Part shown: one piece after another, positions 49,713 through 62,990 of the stretch | How positions within the stretch are numbered: position 1 is the first letter of the stretch | Layout of the letters: the number at the start of each line of letters is the position of its first letter | Source: Tubiluchus corallicola | Lineage: Eukaryota > Priapulida > Priapulimorpha > Priapulimorphida > Tubiluchidae | DNA length: 64,000 bases | Direction: 5' to 3' | Assembly: GCA_030141605.1 (NCBI GenBank) | Contig: JAQGDQ010000731.1 | Location: 28,501-92,500 of the forward strand | Program-made: the position numbers and the translations under genes | The notes under the pieces: model-generated | What the model was told of the DNA's origin: nothing | Database searches by the model: none | What the model saw: the letters and a program-made list of their open reading frames with translations, nothing else

Positions 49713-50213
49713 TCTCATATATTAATATTCTTGGTATATATATATATATATTTATTTATATATATATAAGATTCGAGGCTACAGCCCGGACGAGGGCACC
49801 ATTTGCGGCGATCTATACATCAAACGAAAGGTCTCGATTTAGTGTCGTGCCATTGATGGTTTATTTTCCGAATCGGGCCCACCGGGAGGAACGGGGGGGG
49901 CGAAAAACCTCCAAAAATGGCCCTTTTTCGGGCGTTTTTTGCAAAAGTTATACGGCTGAGATGTAGAGAACGGGAATGGGCCCAGGGTGGTTCTTGGTAT
50001 GGATAGATAGCCCGTTCAGGGGTGGGTGTAGTAGCCATATTTAGAATTCGCGAGAGGACCACGGCGTCCCGTAACGGGCGTTTTCCCGGACCCAGCTCGC
50101 GATTTTTTCGAAATTCTGACCAAACAACATGCGGAAAAAACGTTCTAGCGGCGCTTTGTGTGACTCTCGGAAGTAGATATATGACTCTTTAGAAACAGCA
50201 GGAACAAGGCTAC
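49713..50213 (+). mobile_element. Helitron-like element, copy E, left part
   Basis: Begins TCTCATATATTAATATTC directly after copy D's CTAG and follows its sequence to GGCTAC at 50213, where an LTR-like insertion interrupts it. Confidence 0.75.
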
Positions 50214-51291
50214 TATTGTGAATAAATTTATAAATCGGTATTTTGGTAGTATATTAATGGAGTTATCAGCTGAATTAGATTCTGTTGATAAATCGCACGC
50301 CCCCCTGATTTTCATAAGACAAATTTCTACGATTGACTGATAAGTACGGATTTAATGCGATGCAAATTAGCACACATGTTAGAGAGATGCAGGTGTCTTG
50401 TATAGGAAATGGTAGGAATACAGGTGTCTTGTCCAAGAGAAGACACTATTGTCTTGAATAGCTACATGCAGAGTTAAAGTTAATTAAGAGAAATTCGGTA
50501 GCGATTTAGATGTCGCATAGAAGAGACTTTTTGGTCAGACTCCTCTATAGAAGAGCATAGAGGAGTCTGCGTTCTCAGCCAAAGACTGAGCACTGGATCA
50601 ACGAACTCTCGTTAAGCTATCTGGAGTTGACCAAGTGTAGGGGTACATTGGTCAATCCACAAGTTAAGTTAACTTAACATATTTGTATCTGAGAATAGCT
50701 CTGAATAACTGTAGCTTCACATTGTATTAAGCACCATAAGTGCAGCATACTGAATCGTTGTCAATTAAACTGAATGAGCATCTTCTCTGGAGCTATACAC
50801 TAATTGTAAGCGCTCACCAGCGTATAAGGACAAACCTTGTAAAGTAATCCAGATTAGATAACTTGTATTCTGTAATTAAATAAATTCAATTCACTGTGGT
50901 AACGTAGATATCGAGTTCTTGTATGATTAAGAGCGTTCAAAGTAAAGCAACACTAAATCCTAGATACAAACTTGAGAGATTCGCATTGTACTAACAAAAG
51001 CTCAATTGCGGGAGCAACGCTTGATAACTTGAGGGAAGAAGACCTCCACTCACAACGCAAGGTCGAAGTGAAAGTCTTGAAGGACAGCATCATTGCCTGA
51101 ATGACAGCATCATTGCCTGAATGACTTAACTAAAGCCCTCAGAGTCAGGTGACAGAATCACCTTATAGCGAACGAGAAGCGAATCTAGATAATCAATATA
51201 AAATCTATACAATCTATAAAATTAATTCATGATCACTCGATACGGCTAGATAAAGTATACCATCAATCTATCGAGAAAAAGAGTCATGATA
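50214..51291 (+). mobile_element. LTR-like repeat, copy 2, nested in Helitron copy E
   Basis: 1,078 bp inserted with CTAC repeated on both sides. Homologous in order to 44876-46367 with AATAAA at 50879. No internal coding region, so it is either a solo LTR or an unclassified element. Confidence 0.55.
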
Positions 51292-51550
51292 CTACACGAT
51301 GACGTGAGCTGCATTTTAGGACGCTTCCTTCCTGAGGAGCTGCGATGAGTTGATTAGAGGTTCCATTTCGCACGATTTTCGCTTGGAAACTGCTGATGAC
51401 GTCATCCATTATACTCTGTTTATAAACTTATAACTTTAATTCAGTAAAAGCTGCTAATGGGTTTGTATTATAAATGAGGACTATGTAGGATGTTCGCGTA
51501 TTATTGATTATAAGTGTATTTATACGCATTTTTTTGCGGGGCCTACATAG
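51292..51550 (+). mobile_element. Helitron-like element, copy E, right part
   Basis: Continues copy E from CTACACGATG to the end ACGCATTTTTTTGCGGGGCC then TACATAG. The terminal CTAG has become ATAG. Confidence 0.7.
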
Positions 51551-51924
51551 CTGCATTTGTAAATGGATTTATAAAAAGCGGTTAATGAACCATCTCGGTT
51601 TTCAACATACCCTTCTTAAATGTTGCGATTTTAAGTGTTTACAACAAAATATTACAATAATTACAATAGTTAGTTGGTTTACAATTTCCCACACACAAGA
51701 ACTTAGTTCGCAAAGTGGATTAAGATTGGGATAGGGTTGGAGCTTTAGAATATAAAAACACTCAATTGGCAGCGAAGATAAGGTGAACAGTTTTTTCTTA
51801 TCTTAGATGTAATTTCTAGTAACTAGTGTAGTTAATCCAAAACTCGGCAAGAGTATTTTTTCTTGAATTTCTTTACACATTTTATCAAAAGTTTGTGGAT
51901 GGGCATGATCATGTGTGCACGTGT

Positions 51925-51962
<38 letters not shown>

Positions 51963-52026
51963 ATGTGCATGCGTGCGTGTGTGTGTATTAAAGAGCAAAG
52001 CAATTTTTCAGTTTTCAACAATATCT
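51551..52026. other. Between repeat island and gene 4, with a (TG)n tract
   Basis: Holds a GT/TG dinucleotide tract at about 51912-51985 and the 3' flank of gene 4. No gene seen. Confidence 0.6.
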
Positions 52027-52344
52027 TTATATAAGTAATATTAAACAGATAACTATATGAATGATCACACTTGTGTTGTATGATGTAGCTGTATCACGTA
52101 CAGATATTGCACAGCATTTATTAAAGGTACCACAGCAAGTGCAGCAGCTGCAGCATTGTGAATCTTTATTATAATAGGTCACATCTTCAATCCAATCCAA
52201 ATAATAGGAAATTTTTGCAGCCAAATTTACTGTTTTGGTTTGATCATTGTCACTGCTGCTGGTTTCTTTGTTACAACTTTCACAGAGTTGCACCCCGACC
52301 ACCTCCCCAGTCCGGCCTAATATCATTGGTCCGCCTGAATCGCC
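52027..52344 (-). CDS. Gene 4 exon 7: catalytic Ser195, Cys cluster, hydrophobic tail
   Basis: GDSGGPMILG, then AAKISYYLDWI, then CCSCCTCC and KCC within about 16 residues, then the hydrophobic C-terminus and TAA at 52027. The cysteines are encoded by TGC/TGT triplets in a short CTG-like run. Confidence 0.82.
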   Translation of the reverse strand, partial: GDSGGPMILGRTGEVVGVQLCESCNKETSSSDNDQTKTVNLAAKISYYLDWIEDVTYYNKDSQCCSCCTCCGTFNKCCAISVRDTATSYNTSVIIHIVICLILLI

Positions 52345-55300
52345 CTGAAAGTAAACAAAACATTAAAACAATGTTGCAGTTCTAAGCCATTTCTAATTAC
52401 TTGGTTTATTCTATAGTTAAGTCATGTAGTTTTTATTCATGTTATTTTAAATTGAGTTTGCACTGTTTGCTCTATCATGCACCTATGTTTTAATGATTAA
52501 TTTTGTAGTATATTATTTTAAGTTGTATACATTATAATTATATTTTTCATAGTGGAGGGGAAGAGTATTGTAAGATGCATCTCTTAAGTGTGGATAAAAC
52601 TATTCCCACCACTATAGGGCAATCAGGTTTTTCCTGAAGAACCATATTGCCTTTAATAAGGCCATTAACAGGTGATCGGACAGGTTTCCTACATACATTC
52701 TTAAACAATTAAGCTACAGAAGTAATTTTGCACTATTCATTTAAGCTCTTCTATACAGCTTTCTTAAAGTGCAAAATAACAATTTGTTTATTTCGAAAAA
52801 TGAGTTTTCGAAATGTGTATTTGTTTTTTCATTGTTCTTAGTATAGTTATCTGACATAATATACAGCTTGCTAACAATCAAGGGTCATGACCGGAATACT
52901 AGTCCTTAAAACTAAAAAATGTGCGCCTGTAAAAATAGATTCTTTTCATTAATCATAAACTCATAATAGATTAAAACCTTGAAATAACTAAGCAAATTGC
53001 TGTCCAATTACGATTAAACTTATCATTTACAAACGTTCTTATGTTGATTTGTAACATAATAAATAAATGCTAATTAACATGACATCAATACAAAAGCGTT
53101 ATATTGTTTTTAGTTACCTCCTCAGCACTGCTTCCTGGACGGTATGTGCAGAGAAAAATTGTTTGGTTAATAAATTTGGGAGCACAGATACCTACATTAG
53201 ACACTGTTACTGGTGCCTTTGCTAAATGCTCTTTTAATGGCTCATCAACTGAAAAATAAAAAAGCTAATTTAAAAAGTAATTTTGAATTATGAGTGACTT
53301 TTATAAAAGGTAAAAATTGACAGAATATAAATTTATCACAAATATCACACCTCGTGTGTGTCAACGTAAACAAAGAAAATAAAGGATGATAGGACACTGG
53401 AGAAATCACAAACGGAGGGCGAAAAGCAAGAAACTGTTAGGGTAACACAATAGTGAATGTTATCTCAACAGGATATGTAGTGCATTGTAAGGTTGAACAA
53501 ATGAATGTAGTGAAATTTTATTAATTTGCTTTCATATGGAAATTTCGTCTAAGATTTTGAATGCAAAACTTTGTTTTGTTGCTTTATATCAATATATCAA
53601 TCCAGCTTATCGTTGTATAAGTTGCAGTTCATTAATATCTTCTTTGTGGTGTTAATATTCATGTGTTCATTATTGTAGTTACTAATCTTTATTCATGTAC
53701 CTAAATCAAACACAGCCTAATTTTTTATAAAGATCTAATAGATCCTATTAGCTATATAATTGTCTAAATTTAAACAAATCTTGTCTTAATCAACTTGCTT
53801 AATTAACCTTACTTCTTTTAGCACTGTGTGCAGTAGGGCTAAAGAGAGTTTTTATGCATTAATGTTGTCCAGGGTTGAGCAAGTTGATTATTTTTTAAAG
53901 TTGGAAGATATACCCCAAATACTGTTTTGTGGGATTGAAGTTGCCGCCTCACAGACAATGATTATGTGTTTATCATTACTGAAACTGTATGAAAAAGATG
54001 GAAGACAAATAAATGTTCTTATATGTATGGGCGACTAACAAGGCTCACACTGCCTGTAAAATAGCATGCATAGAACTACGTGATTTGTCTGCAAAATTTC
54101 CCCAGAAGGAGAATTTAACTTACTTTCTATAAGGCTGAAAAAAATGCAAATGCGTTGACTGACTACTACGAAACATTCTGGCAAGAAAACTTAATGAAGA
54201 ATCAGGTCAAAGAACAGGGAGAAACAAACACATGATGTAAAAGCTCTGTAAAAGGGAATTTAGCATAGAAAAATACGTAAACTGATGTTAAACTATGTCA
54301 AATCAGGAGTGCACTTGTAAAATTTAGATTAGCTGTTGCTCCGATGCAGTTAGGAATGTTGCTCCAAGGCTTACCTGAAGCCTAGAGATTGTACCTGCTC
54401 AGTAATAGTAACAGTAGTGAGCCAGAGTTGCACGTTTTGAGCTGGTTTGAATTTTATCAAGGTATTAGACATAATCTGTACACAAGTGCAATAAGGAAAA
54501 ATGAACATTTTAATGCAAAGAACAGTTTCTGCTAGGTTCAGACTTGAGCATTTATGAAAGTGCAAACGCCTGTAATATTGTGTTGCAAATGAATGAGCTA
54601 GTATATCATAATTATTAACGGTGATTTATGTAGTTTTATTTTCTTTTACAGTTTATGTGTATATTATTGTGCTTTTTTATTATCATCTCAGGTATAGTTG
54701 TTAGCAGTCTCTCATATCTTTAAATGAGTGGTTCGTTTTTTGTATAGTATTCTAATTAATAATGTTTTTATTTACATGTTGTATAAGAAGAGAGTTATAT
54801 AAAAATAATAAATTGCAAAAAATCTAAAAGCTTCATTAACACAAATAATTTTTATAATGAAAAAATATGCTTGAAACGTGTCACTAATTCGGCATAGCAA
54901 GTAAAATCATTTACTACAGCACGAAAACAAAAGGCTAGAGCTTGTACAAAGCTTACTTTATCAGATTTTCTTATTTCACCATAATAAGTACATTTTCCTG
55001 TAAATGTTGTGGTAATCACGCACTTGATAATGTTCAAACTGATGGTTAAAAGAGCACAGAAGTCACAAACATTGTCATAGCAAAGAAATGTCACAAAAAG
55101 TAAGAAACGTCAAAATTGTTATAAAAAACTTGTGCACAAACTCTAGCAAGAAAAAGCATGAGAGTTAGTTACAAAAATATTCACATAAAAGTCACTTCCA
55201 GATTGGTTACTCTAAGCGCTAAAATTTTCACCCTACCTTTACTTCCCCACCCTGTAATGGTAACGTCTTCATTAACATAACTATAGTTGGTACAAGTTGG

Positions 55301-57864
55301 TAACTTAGCAGGCTGAATATTATCAGTAAACTTAACAGGCTCATTCATTCGAGCAAGTGCAATGTCATGGTAAAAACCTTCCGCACGCATTATGTCACCT
55401 GTGGTGGTGTTATAACTGGGGTGCATCTTATACCAAGAGATCTGCAATAATAACAAATTTTATAAAAACTTTTCTAATTATGGTAATCTGATGTCATGTC
55501 AACAGACTGGCAAACCTGAGGTCTGTGAAAGTTCTTAAAGAGAATTATTTATTTCATCAACTCAGACGTAGACATAGAATGAGACATTTTATTTATCACC
55601 TCATTTACGCCAGAATGCAAATAGACTATTTTTGCTATAGTTGTTAATTATTCAAGATAAATTGTGCATAAAGGAAAGAGTTAGGGGATGCAGGAGAGAG
55701 GGTAGCAAAAGACCAATTGGTCGTCAAGTCAGCTACCCTTCTCAGTCTGTAGTGCTGTTAATTAAACTGTGTAATATTGCTATGCTTCCCCTGTTAACAA
55801 AAGGGGAAGAAATTAAACTGGAGAGCGAAATAAGTAAAATATGGAACAAGGAAGCATTAAGATGAAAAATAAGCAATGATGATCATCCAAATATTTAAAA
55901 CATTTAACTAACTGATTAAAACATAAACAAACTAGAAAATCAAGTCAAATCAAAAGAAGGTTTGTATGTATATAAATCTAACTGTATGTAAAAGAAGGTT
56001 AACTATATGTATATAATCATATAAACATTTTTTTATCAAGCACAAAATACTGGAAAACAAGACTTTATGCAAGTAAATGCTTACCCAACGAATTACGTCC
56101 GTCTGATACAGTTTATTGCTTCCTAGATATATTTTCAAGTGTTCTCCTGGTTCTTCACTAAAAACCAGCAGATATAAGCGCTTACTTCACAAGTTCGAAG
56201 CCTTGATATTTAAATACAGTAGTACACTCATTGTAATGTCAATAAAACACTAAAATTACAATTCTTATCAAATTAATTTCCACAATCACTTGTTACGTGC
56301 AACATAAAATTTCAGACAGATGCACATTGTTTACAATGACATAGAAAAAACATGATAGTGTCATGTTCTTAAAAACACAGCACTAGAAACATGATAAACA
56401 TGACTACAATTAACGCAGATTTTTGAAAGTTCTAAGATTTCCGTAATGGCACCTAGTTTTTTTCAAATTGTGATCTAGCTACTTAATATGAGCAAGGCAT
56501 TTGAAACTGTAGAGAGAGGAACTCTGTTTGATGACCCACAAGCCGCACTACAATCAGATGAAATGCAAATTATTACAATTCCACTAATTGAAGGTAAACG
56601 TACTGTATACGTTAGAAACACCACAGGAAGAACTATAGGGGTCCCCTAGGGGGGACTGTCTTAGTCCAATACTCTTTACGCTCTACCTAGAAAATGCATT
56701 TAAGATCCAAACTCCTATAAATAGATGATGATGATGATTACGATACAAATGTCTGTGATAACCTTCCTCAACATATTCTAGATCACTCCTATCCTGCTTT
56801 GGAGTCCTATGAACCATTCCTTATTGATCAACAACATGCAAATGATATTGGCTGGATTAGCGTATCAAATTTTCAAAATAACACATTAAAGAGGGATTTT
56901 CCAAAAAAACTAATCTCGAAAAGAAATCTCTAAGTAACCCACTCAAAAACAGAAGAATATATTGCAAGAGGTAGTAATCACTTTTCCAGGCACTAAAGAT
57001 GATGCATGCTTTTCTTCAGCACAAGAACGTATTAACCAGCAAGAAGTTAAGCCGTAACGTAAGACTTTTATTATTTAATGCTTACAATACCAGCATATTT
57101 ATGTACAACAGCGAAATTTAGTGTTTAATGATTAATCAAGAAAAGCAGATTGACACATTTCAAATGAAGATTTATACGCCAGAATAAAAGAAATTTTTGG
57201 GGTTCATAAGTCAAGATCCGAAGATTAAGATGGCTAGGACATCTTCTAAGACTACTAAATGAATCACCAGTAAGAATCGCTTTAAAAGAAGCCTAAAAAC
57301 CTTGCGAAAAACCTAAAGACCTAAACCTGGCAAACCTAAAAAAACCGGCAAACCTAGCTAAGATAAATAAGCATGTTCAACAACTTCAACCAAATCTATC
57401 TTTAGGAGTAAAAGAACTTGCGCTGTTAGTTGCATATAGAAGTGGGTGAAATGCTCTGATAAATATCGATACTTCAGTGGCAAGAAGTGGTCTACAAATT
57501 CACTTAATTTTTACAACTACAATTACACTTCCAATTTACAGACACAATTTACAAAGCCACAATTATTGTTAATATTTCATAGTACACTCTAATGCTGTGA
57601 TATTACAGTTTCTGACACACCGCCAAAATTACTTCAGTTTTACGTACTTACTCTAAAACACAGTGGGCTGCTGTCAATATCCAAATGTTATCAATAAGAG
57701 TCCCACCACAAAATTCTTTTTCACCATCGACTCCAACCTTTAGAAAAATAGTGTATAAAACTTATTGTATAGATATTTTAATGTCATAAATAAATACAAC
57801 ATAACTGCATGGATATTTTGCAGAAATAGGCTCGAAATCAAGAGCTCTCTGTCTCTCTCTCTCT

Positions 57865-57898
<34 letters not shown>

Positions 57899-59483
57899 GA
57901 TATATATAGGCTATATACTAAATGTGCAATTTCATCTGTTGTACATTGATTCAAAATACCTTAACTTTTGAAATTAAATTAGCATAAACGAGATACAGAA
58001 GTTACGTTTGGTCTACAAAATGTAAATCTAAAGTTTTCAGAAGAACACAAACAAAATTGAATATTTAAATTTTAATATATTTTAGTAAACAATGCACATA
58101 CCAAGAATGGAAATTCTCTCTCAATTACATACTCTCCGCCACCAATCCTTGGATCAGCAACACGTGCTGTAATTTATGCAGCAAATTACTATGATAACAG
58201 CATAATGTGATGAAAACAAAAAACTCTAATAACTATAACTTAGTGCTATCGTCAGATGTCTTTTTACAGTAATAAATTACCAAACAGTCAATTTGCTCTC
58301 TACTCAACATCGCTATTACGTAATTACAGAATGTAATAAAATTTCTCAAAACTGTTCAAGAAAAAGTCTGTATCCAATTTTAGAAAAACGCTTTGATGGA
58401 CTGTCTTTCTTGAAAAACAAAAAAAATCTACATTCATCTATACCGTCCACTAAATTAACTATATGCTGTGGACATGTCCGAGAATTTTGTACTTAAAGGT
58501 CTGTTTCATTTGCTTTATCACTTATCATATTCCATTTTAGGCAGGGAAACAACTGATCAACTGAACAACATCTGTGAAATATATACCAATTTAAAAAAAT
58601 CACTAATAAGATGTCGATTTTAATGAGCGAGAATTTCTTAAAACATAATCCTTAAATCTATAACATCCAAAAGATGCAATTTTGGGTGAGCATCGAACGT
58701 TAGAATTCGATTCCGACCTAAAGGTTTAGAATTGAATAATTCAGCACTTCAACCACGTACGTCGTTTTGTCATTAAACTGTTTTAAACATAACACAATTA
58801 GCACAATTTAGTAGCGATTTCTGTGGGCAACTTTTAAACTAATTAGCAGCGGTTTTATTGCAGAAAAAATCGAGCAATAGGTTCTATTCACAATCCTTGT
58901 AAAACCACTTTTTTCGGGTGTTTGAAATCTTGTTCGAAAATCTTTCAAATTCGATTCGAATGGAATTCGTGTAATTCAAAATACTGGAATGCTGTTTCGA
59001 TTCGAGTTCGAAAATCACAAATTTGATTCGATTCGATTTCGATTTCTGGCAAAGAATGCTCAATCGTAGTCGCAATATGCAACTGTTCACCCAAACCTGC
59101 AACACTCACATATGACATATAAGATCAGCCCATTCCTTCTGTCACCACTGATGCATTTCATCCACACAAAACTGCATACACCAATGATGTCATACGAGAC
59201 ATAACGGTAAAAACAACAGCAACAGTCTAGAAAAATGTTTCTAATGTATTTTGCCGCAGTTGGGACTGTGTGAAAAAACAAACACTAACTTTGATCATTC
59301 CAATGATAATAATGAATGTGCAAACAAATGTTCTCTCATATTCATCAGCTGAGACTAACCTTTATGAAAAGAGACTTTAGCTGGAGTAGAGGATGTAGCT
59401 GATGTAGACTGACACATGTGAAGCCAGAAATATATGACGTAGACTAAAAAAGTGAAGCCCTCAGAGTCATTAAGGCTTGACAT
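52027..59483 (-). CDS. Protease gene 4: secreted trypsin-like serine protease, complete triad (seven exons)
   Basis: Exons on the minus strand: 59483-59360, 58166-58102, 57737-57652, 56157-56085, 55441-55237, 53248-53118, 52344-52027; 333 residues, all phases consistent, GT-AG introns. Hydrophobic signal, activation site DPR then IGGGEYV, His57 (LTAAHC), Asp102 (FYHDIALARM), Ser195 (GDSGGPM). No EGF exons found. I place the start at the ATG at 59483 because the ATG used by gene 3 is out of frame here after a one-base loss. The pre-Ser segment (FLCTYRPGSSAEE) lacks Cys191 and Asp189. The tail has a cysteine cluster and ends in a hydrophobic run without charges (SVIIHIVICLILLI), compatible with a GPI signal. 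It is probably an active extracellular or membrane-tethered protease of unknown substrate. Confidence 0.8.
53118..53248 (-). CDS. Gene 4 exon 6: pre-Ser segment
   Basis: Encodes GICAPKFINQTIFLC and TYRPGSSAEE directly before GDSGGP. Phase 1 in, phase 0 out at GTAACT. Confidence 0.78.
53300..55180. other. Gene 4 intron 5, no inner gene supported
   Basis: About 1.9 kb of AT-rich intron. A plus-strand open stretch at 53826-54038 has no motif I recognise. Confidence 0.4.
55237..55441 (-). CDS. Gene 4 exon 5: catalytic Asp102
   Basis: Encodes ISWYKMHPSYN through FYHDIALARMNEPVKF to VTITGWGSK. One codon shorter than gene 3's copy. Donor GTAGGG, phase 1. Confidence 0.85.
56085..56157 (-). CDS. Gene 4 exon 4: inter-triad segment
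   Basis: 73 nt; encodes HLKIYLGSNKLYQTDVIRW. Donor GTAAGC as in gene 1 exon 6. Confidence 0.8.
56480..57480 (+). pseudogene. LINE reverse-transcriptase relic in gene 4 intron 3
   Basis: Broken frames give SKAFETVERGTLFDD, then a GCLSPILFTLYLENAF-like box, then FLIDQQHANDIGW (a mutated QYADD box), and near the end RLRWLGHLLRLLNESPV, typical of LINE ORF2 C-termini. Stops and frameshifts throughout. Opposite strand to gene 4. Confidence 0.75.
57652..57737 (-). CDS. Gene 4 exon 3: catalytic His57
   Basis: Encodes VGVDGEKEFCGGTLIDN and WILTAAHC, with both Cys42 and Cys58. Phase 0 in, phase 2 out at GTAAGT. Confidence 0.85.
57845..57900 (+). repeat. (CT)n(AT)n microsatellite
   Basis: CTCTCTCTCT followed by ATATATAT in gene 4 intron 2, at the place where gene 3 has the left arm of its hairpin. 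Confidence 0.9.
58102..58166 (-). CDS. Gene 4 exon 2: activation site
   Basis: 65 nt; RVADPR then IGGGEYVIEREFPFL. Donor GTATGT, acceptor AATTACAG. Confidence 0.8.
59360..59483 (-). CDS. Gene 4 exon 1: signal peptide with shifted start
   Basis: From ATG at 59483 the frame reads MSSLNDSEGFTFLVYVIYFW and ends in phase 1 at GTTAGT. From the ATG homologous to gene 3 (59470) a TAG follows after eight codons because one base is missing. Confidence 0.65.
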
Positions 59484-60710
<1,227 letters not shown>

Positions 60711-60961
60711 ATGAATTTAGTGATTGCTGCTTTGTTAGCGTGCACAGGACGGTTCCGGTTTGCCACATCCTCATCGTTTCCTTCATTTAAATCTCCCACA
60801 TTTATGCCTGGAGATCTGATTAATAATTGTCAAATGCTTAATAATTTTACTAATAAAATGTTATTACTAATAAAAAACAACTAAATTATCACATCTCATA
60901 TCTTACTTCAATCCAATGTAATAAAGAAAATGCTAAGAAGCAACATATTCTTGTTTATATA

Positions 60962-61094
<133 letters not shown>

Positions 61095-61971
61095 CAGCAA
61101 TCTCTATTTAAAGTCTGCACCAAAGAGCCTTTGGACCGACTGTAAGTACCAAATTACAACTACATTACATATTACCCCACATTCATTTTGATTACCCACA
61201 CTCTTTGGATTACTGAAATTGTCATTGTCATCAAGTGTCAAAATCAAGAATTTTTTCAGGGGGTGGGATACACTAGGAGACGGCCTCAGCGAGATGAATT
61301 GTATGATACGAGTTACACTGTGACCATGGCTGAAAAATGATAAATACTGATTTCAGTAGTTTATGGTCCGTAGAAAGTGAGACAAATTATGTGTCAAACT
61401 GTCAGTATAATTTTACTTTGCATGTGCATTAAAATATCACATAAAATTACTGATATGTGTTTATAATGTTTTTTTATTTACCCTGTTTTATGAGACTGTT
61501 TTTATGAAACTATCCCTTTCTGTGTTACAGTATCACATATTACCCCCTGAAAGTTGTTTAGTATTTGCATTTTCACAAAAATTCATGTTGATTACTTACT
61601 ACAAAATGTATTTTCAGCTTAAGAATCGAATTTCAAAATAGCAGTACATATATTAATATATGCTTTACAGCTAATACAGAAATTCGAGGACTAACTTCAA
61701 ATGTGGCTTTTTTCTTCCTCTTTTGTAACTGTACAGTTTCATTATTTGTTACTATTCTGATCACTCTAGGAATTAAATTTGTATTAGAAAAGTAATAATT
61801 ATGTGACGAAGAACAAGATGATAAGGAGTCTGTTAGACAGAAAGCTAATTATTTGTTATAATGAAAATATACCAAAAAACTGAACCAAATCAGTTATAAA
61901 CTCCGGTAACTGGAATGTCATTTGTTTCGCCATCAGCCTGCTGTCTGACTAAAAGACTATTTTAGTTTCAG

Positions 61972-62036
61972 GAAAGCTTATTGAACCAAGGATTCGCGAA
62001 GGGGTACCAGTAGTAGGAAGAGAGTTTCCATTTGTA
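61972..62036 (+). CDS. Gene 5 activation exon
   Basis: 65 nt as in all paralogues; acceptor TTTTAGTTTCAG, donor GTATGT. The second Gly of the activation motif is changed (IREG). Confidence 0.65.
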
Positions 62037-62086
62037 GTATGTACAAATACAGATTAGTTTAAAATAAGTGTTTTACTTAATTACAG

Positions 62087-62296
62087 CGTTCTTGGTACAA
62101 AATGCCCCCAGATTTTAACACATCAATAATTAATAATACGGTGGGCCAACGTGGTACTTAGCATGATATTGCTCTTGTAAGATTAAATGAACCTATTGAG
62201 TTTAGAGATGATATTCAACCTGCTAAACTGCCTACTTGTGACAACACTACTTACATCAATGAAGACGTTACCGTTATGGGGTGGGGAGAAGTGAAG
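62087..62296 (+). pseudogene. Gene 5 Asp102 exon with in-frame stop
   Basis: RSWYKMPPDFN aligns with the gene 3/4 exon start, then TAG at codon 25, then HDIALVRLNEP. Donor GTACGA is in a different phase from the paralogues. Confidence 0.7.
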
Positions 62297-62499
62297 GTAC
62301 GATGGAAAGTTTAACTCTTAAAGAAACGATTCTTAAAGTGACTTTAGATGAAATATTTTTTCCCAACTATCATACTTTTTTTCATTGCAGCTTGCATACA
62401 AATTGATATACAGCAAGTACGTTTTGATGACCAATTCAGTGCCATTGTAAATAAGCTGTAAATAATAAACCAATTTTATAATCATTATAAAGAAAGTTT

Positions 62500-62720
62500 T
62501 TAGCTCGGGGGCCCAATTAGATTCTAAATGAACCAGCAAAATTAGATATTAAATTACATAATGTAAATTCTACTTTGGAATTATCTACAGGAATTCTTAC
62601 AGGTTAAACAAATCAAGTCCCTGTCAGCATTTAAAACAAAATTAAAATCACTAATATTAACCAGATATGAAATACCATCACACCAGCACGACAACATACA
62701 CACTAATTCACAATTTATAT
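62500..62720 (+). pseudogene. Possible LINE C-terminal scrap
   Basis: One frame reads IKSLSAFKTKLKSLIL, resembling the end of CR1/L2-type reverse transcriptases. The segment around 62515-62585 recurs at about 63125-63190 (ATGAACCA.CAAA, AT.A.AT.ACGTAAATTC). Confidence 0.35.
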
Positions 62721-62947
62721 ATCCACGGCCATATTAATTAAATCATAATTTTTTTCATTTTTTGTGCATAGTTGTAAATATGTTTGATTTTATTCGTCGT
62801 TATTTTCCATTACTGCACAGTAGTTTAGATTGCACTGACGCATTTGCCTTTAGCAGTGTAAGTTTTTATTAACTAACACTGATTGATTATCTCTATAAAG
62901 TTTTATCAGTGATTATCAATGTATTTTAATGGCAAATAAAGATTGTA

Positions 62948-62990
62948 TATATATATATATATATATATAGCATAGCATAGCTGACATTAG
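62948..62990 (+). repeat. (AT)n tract and AGCAT repeats
   Basis: About eleven TA units followed by AGCATAGCATAGC. Confidence 0.85.

Noticed and set aside
53826-54038. 70-codon ORF in gene 4 intron 5
   Set aside because: Could be a transposon scrap, but nothing in it is recognisable.
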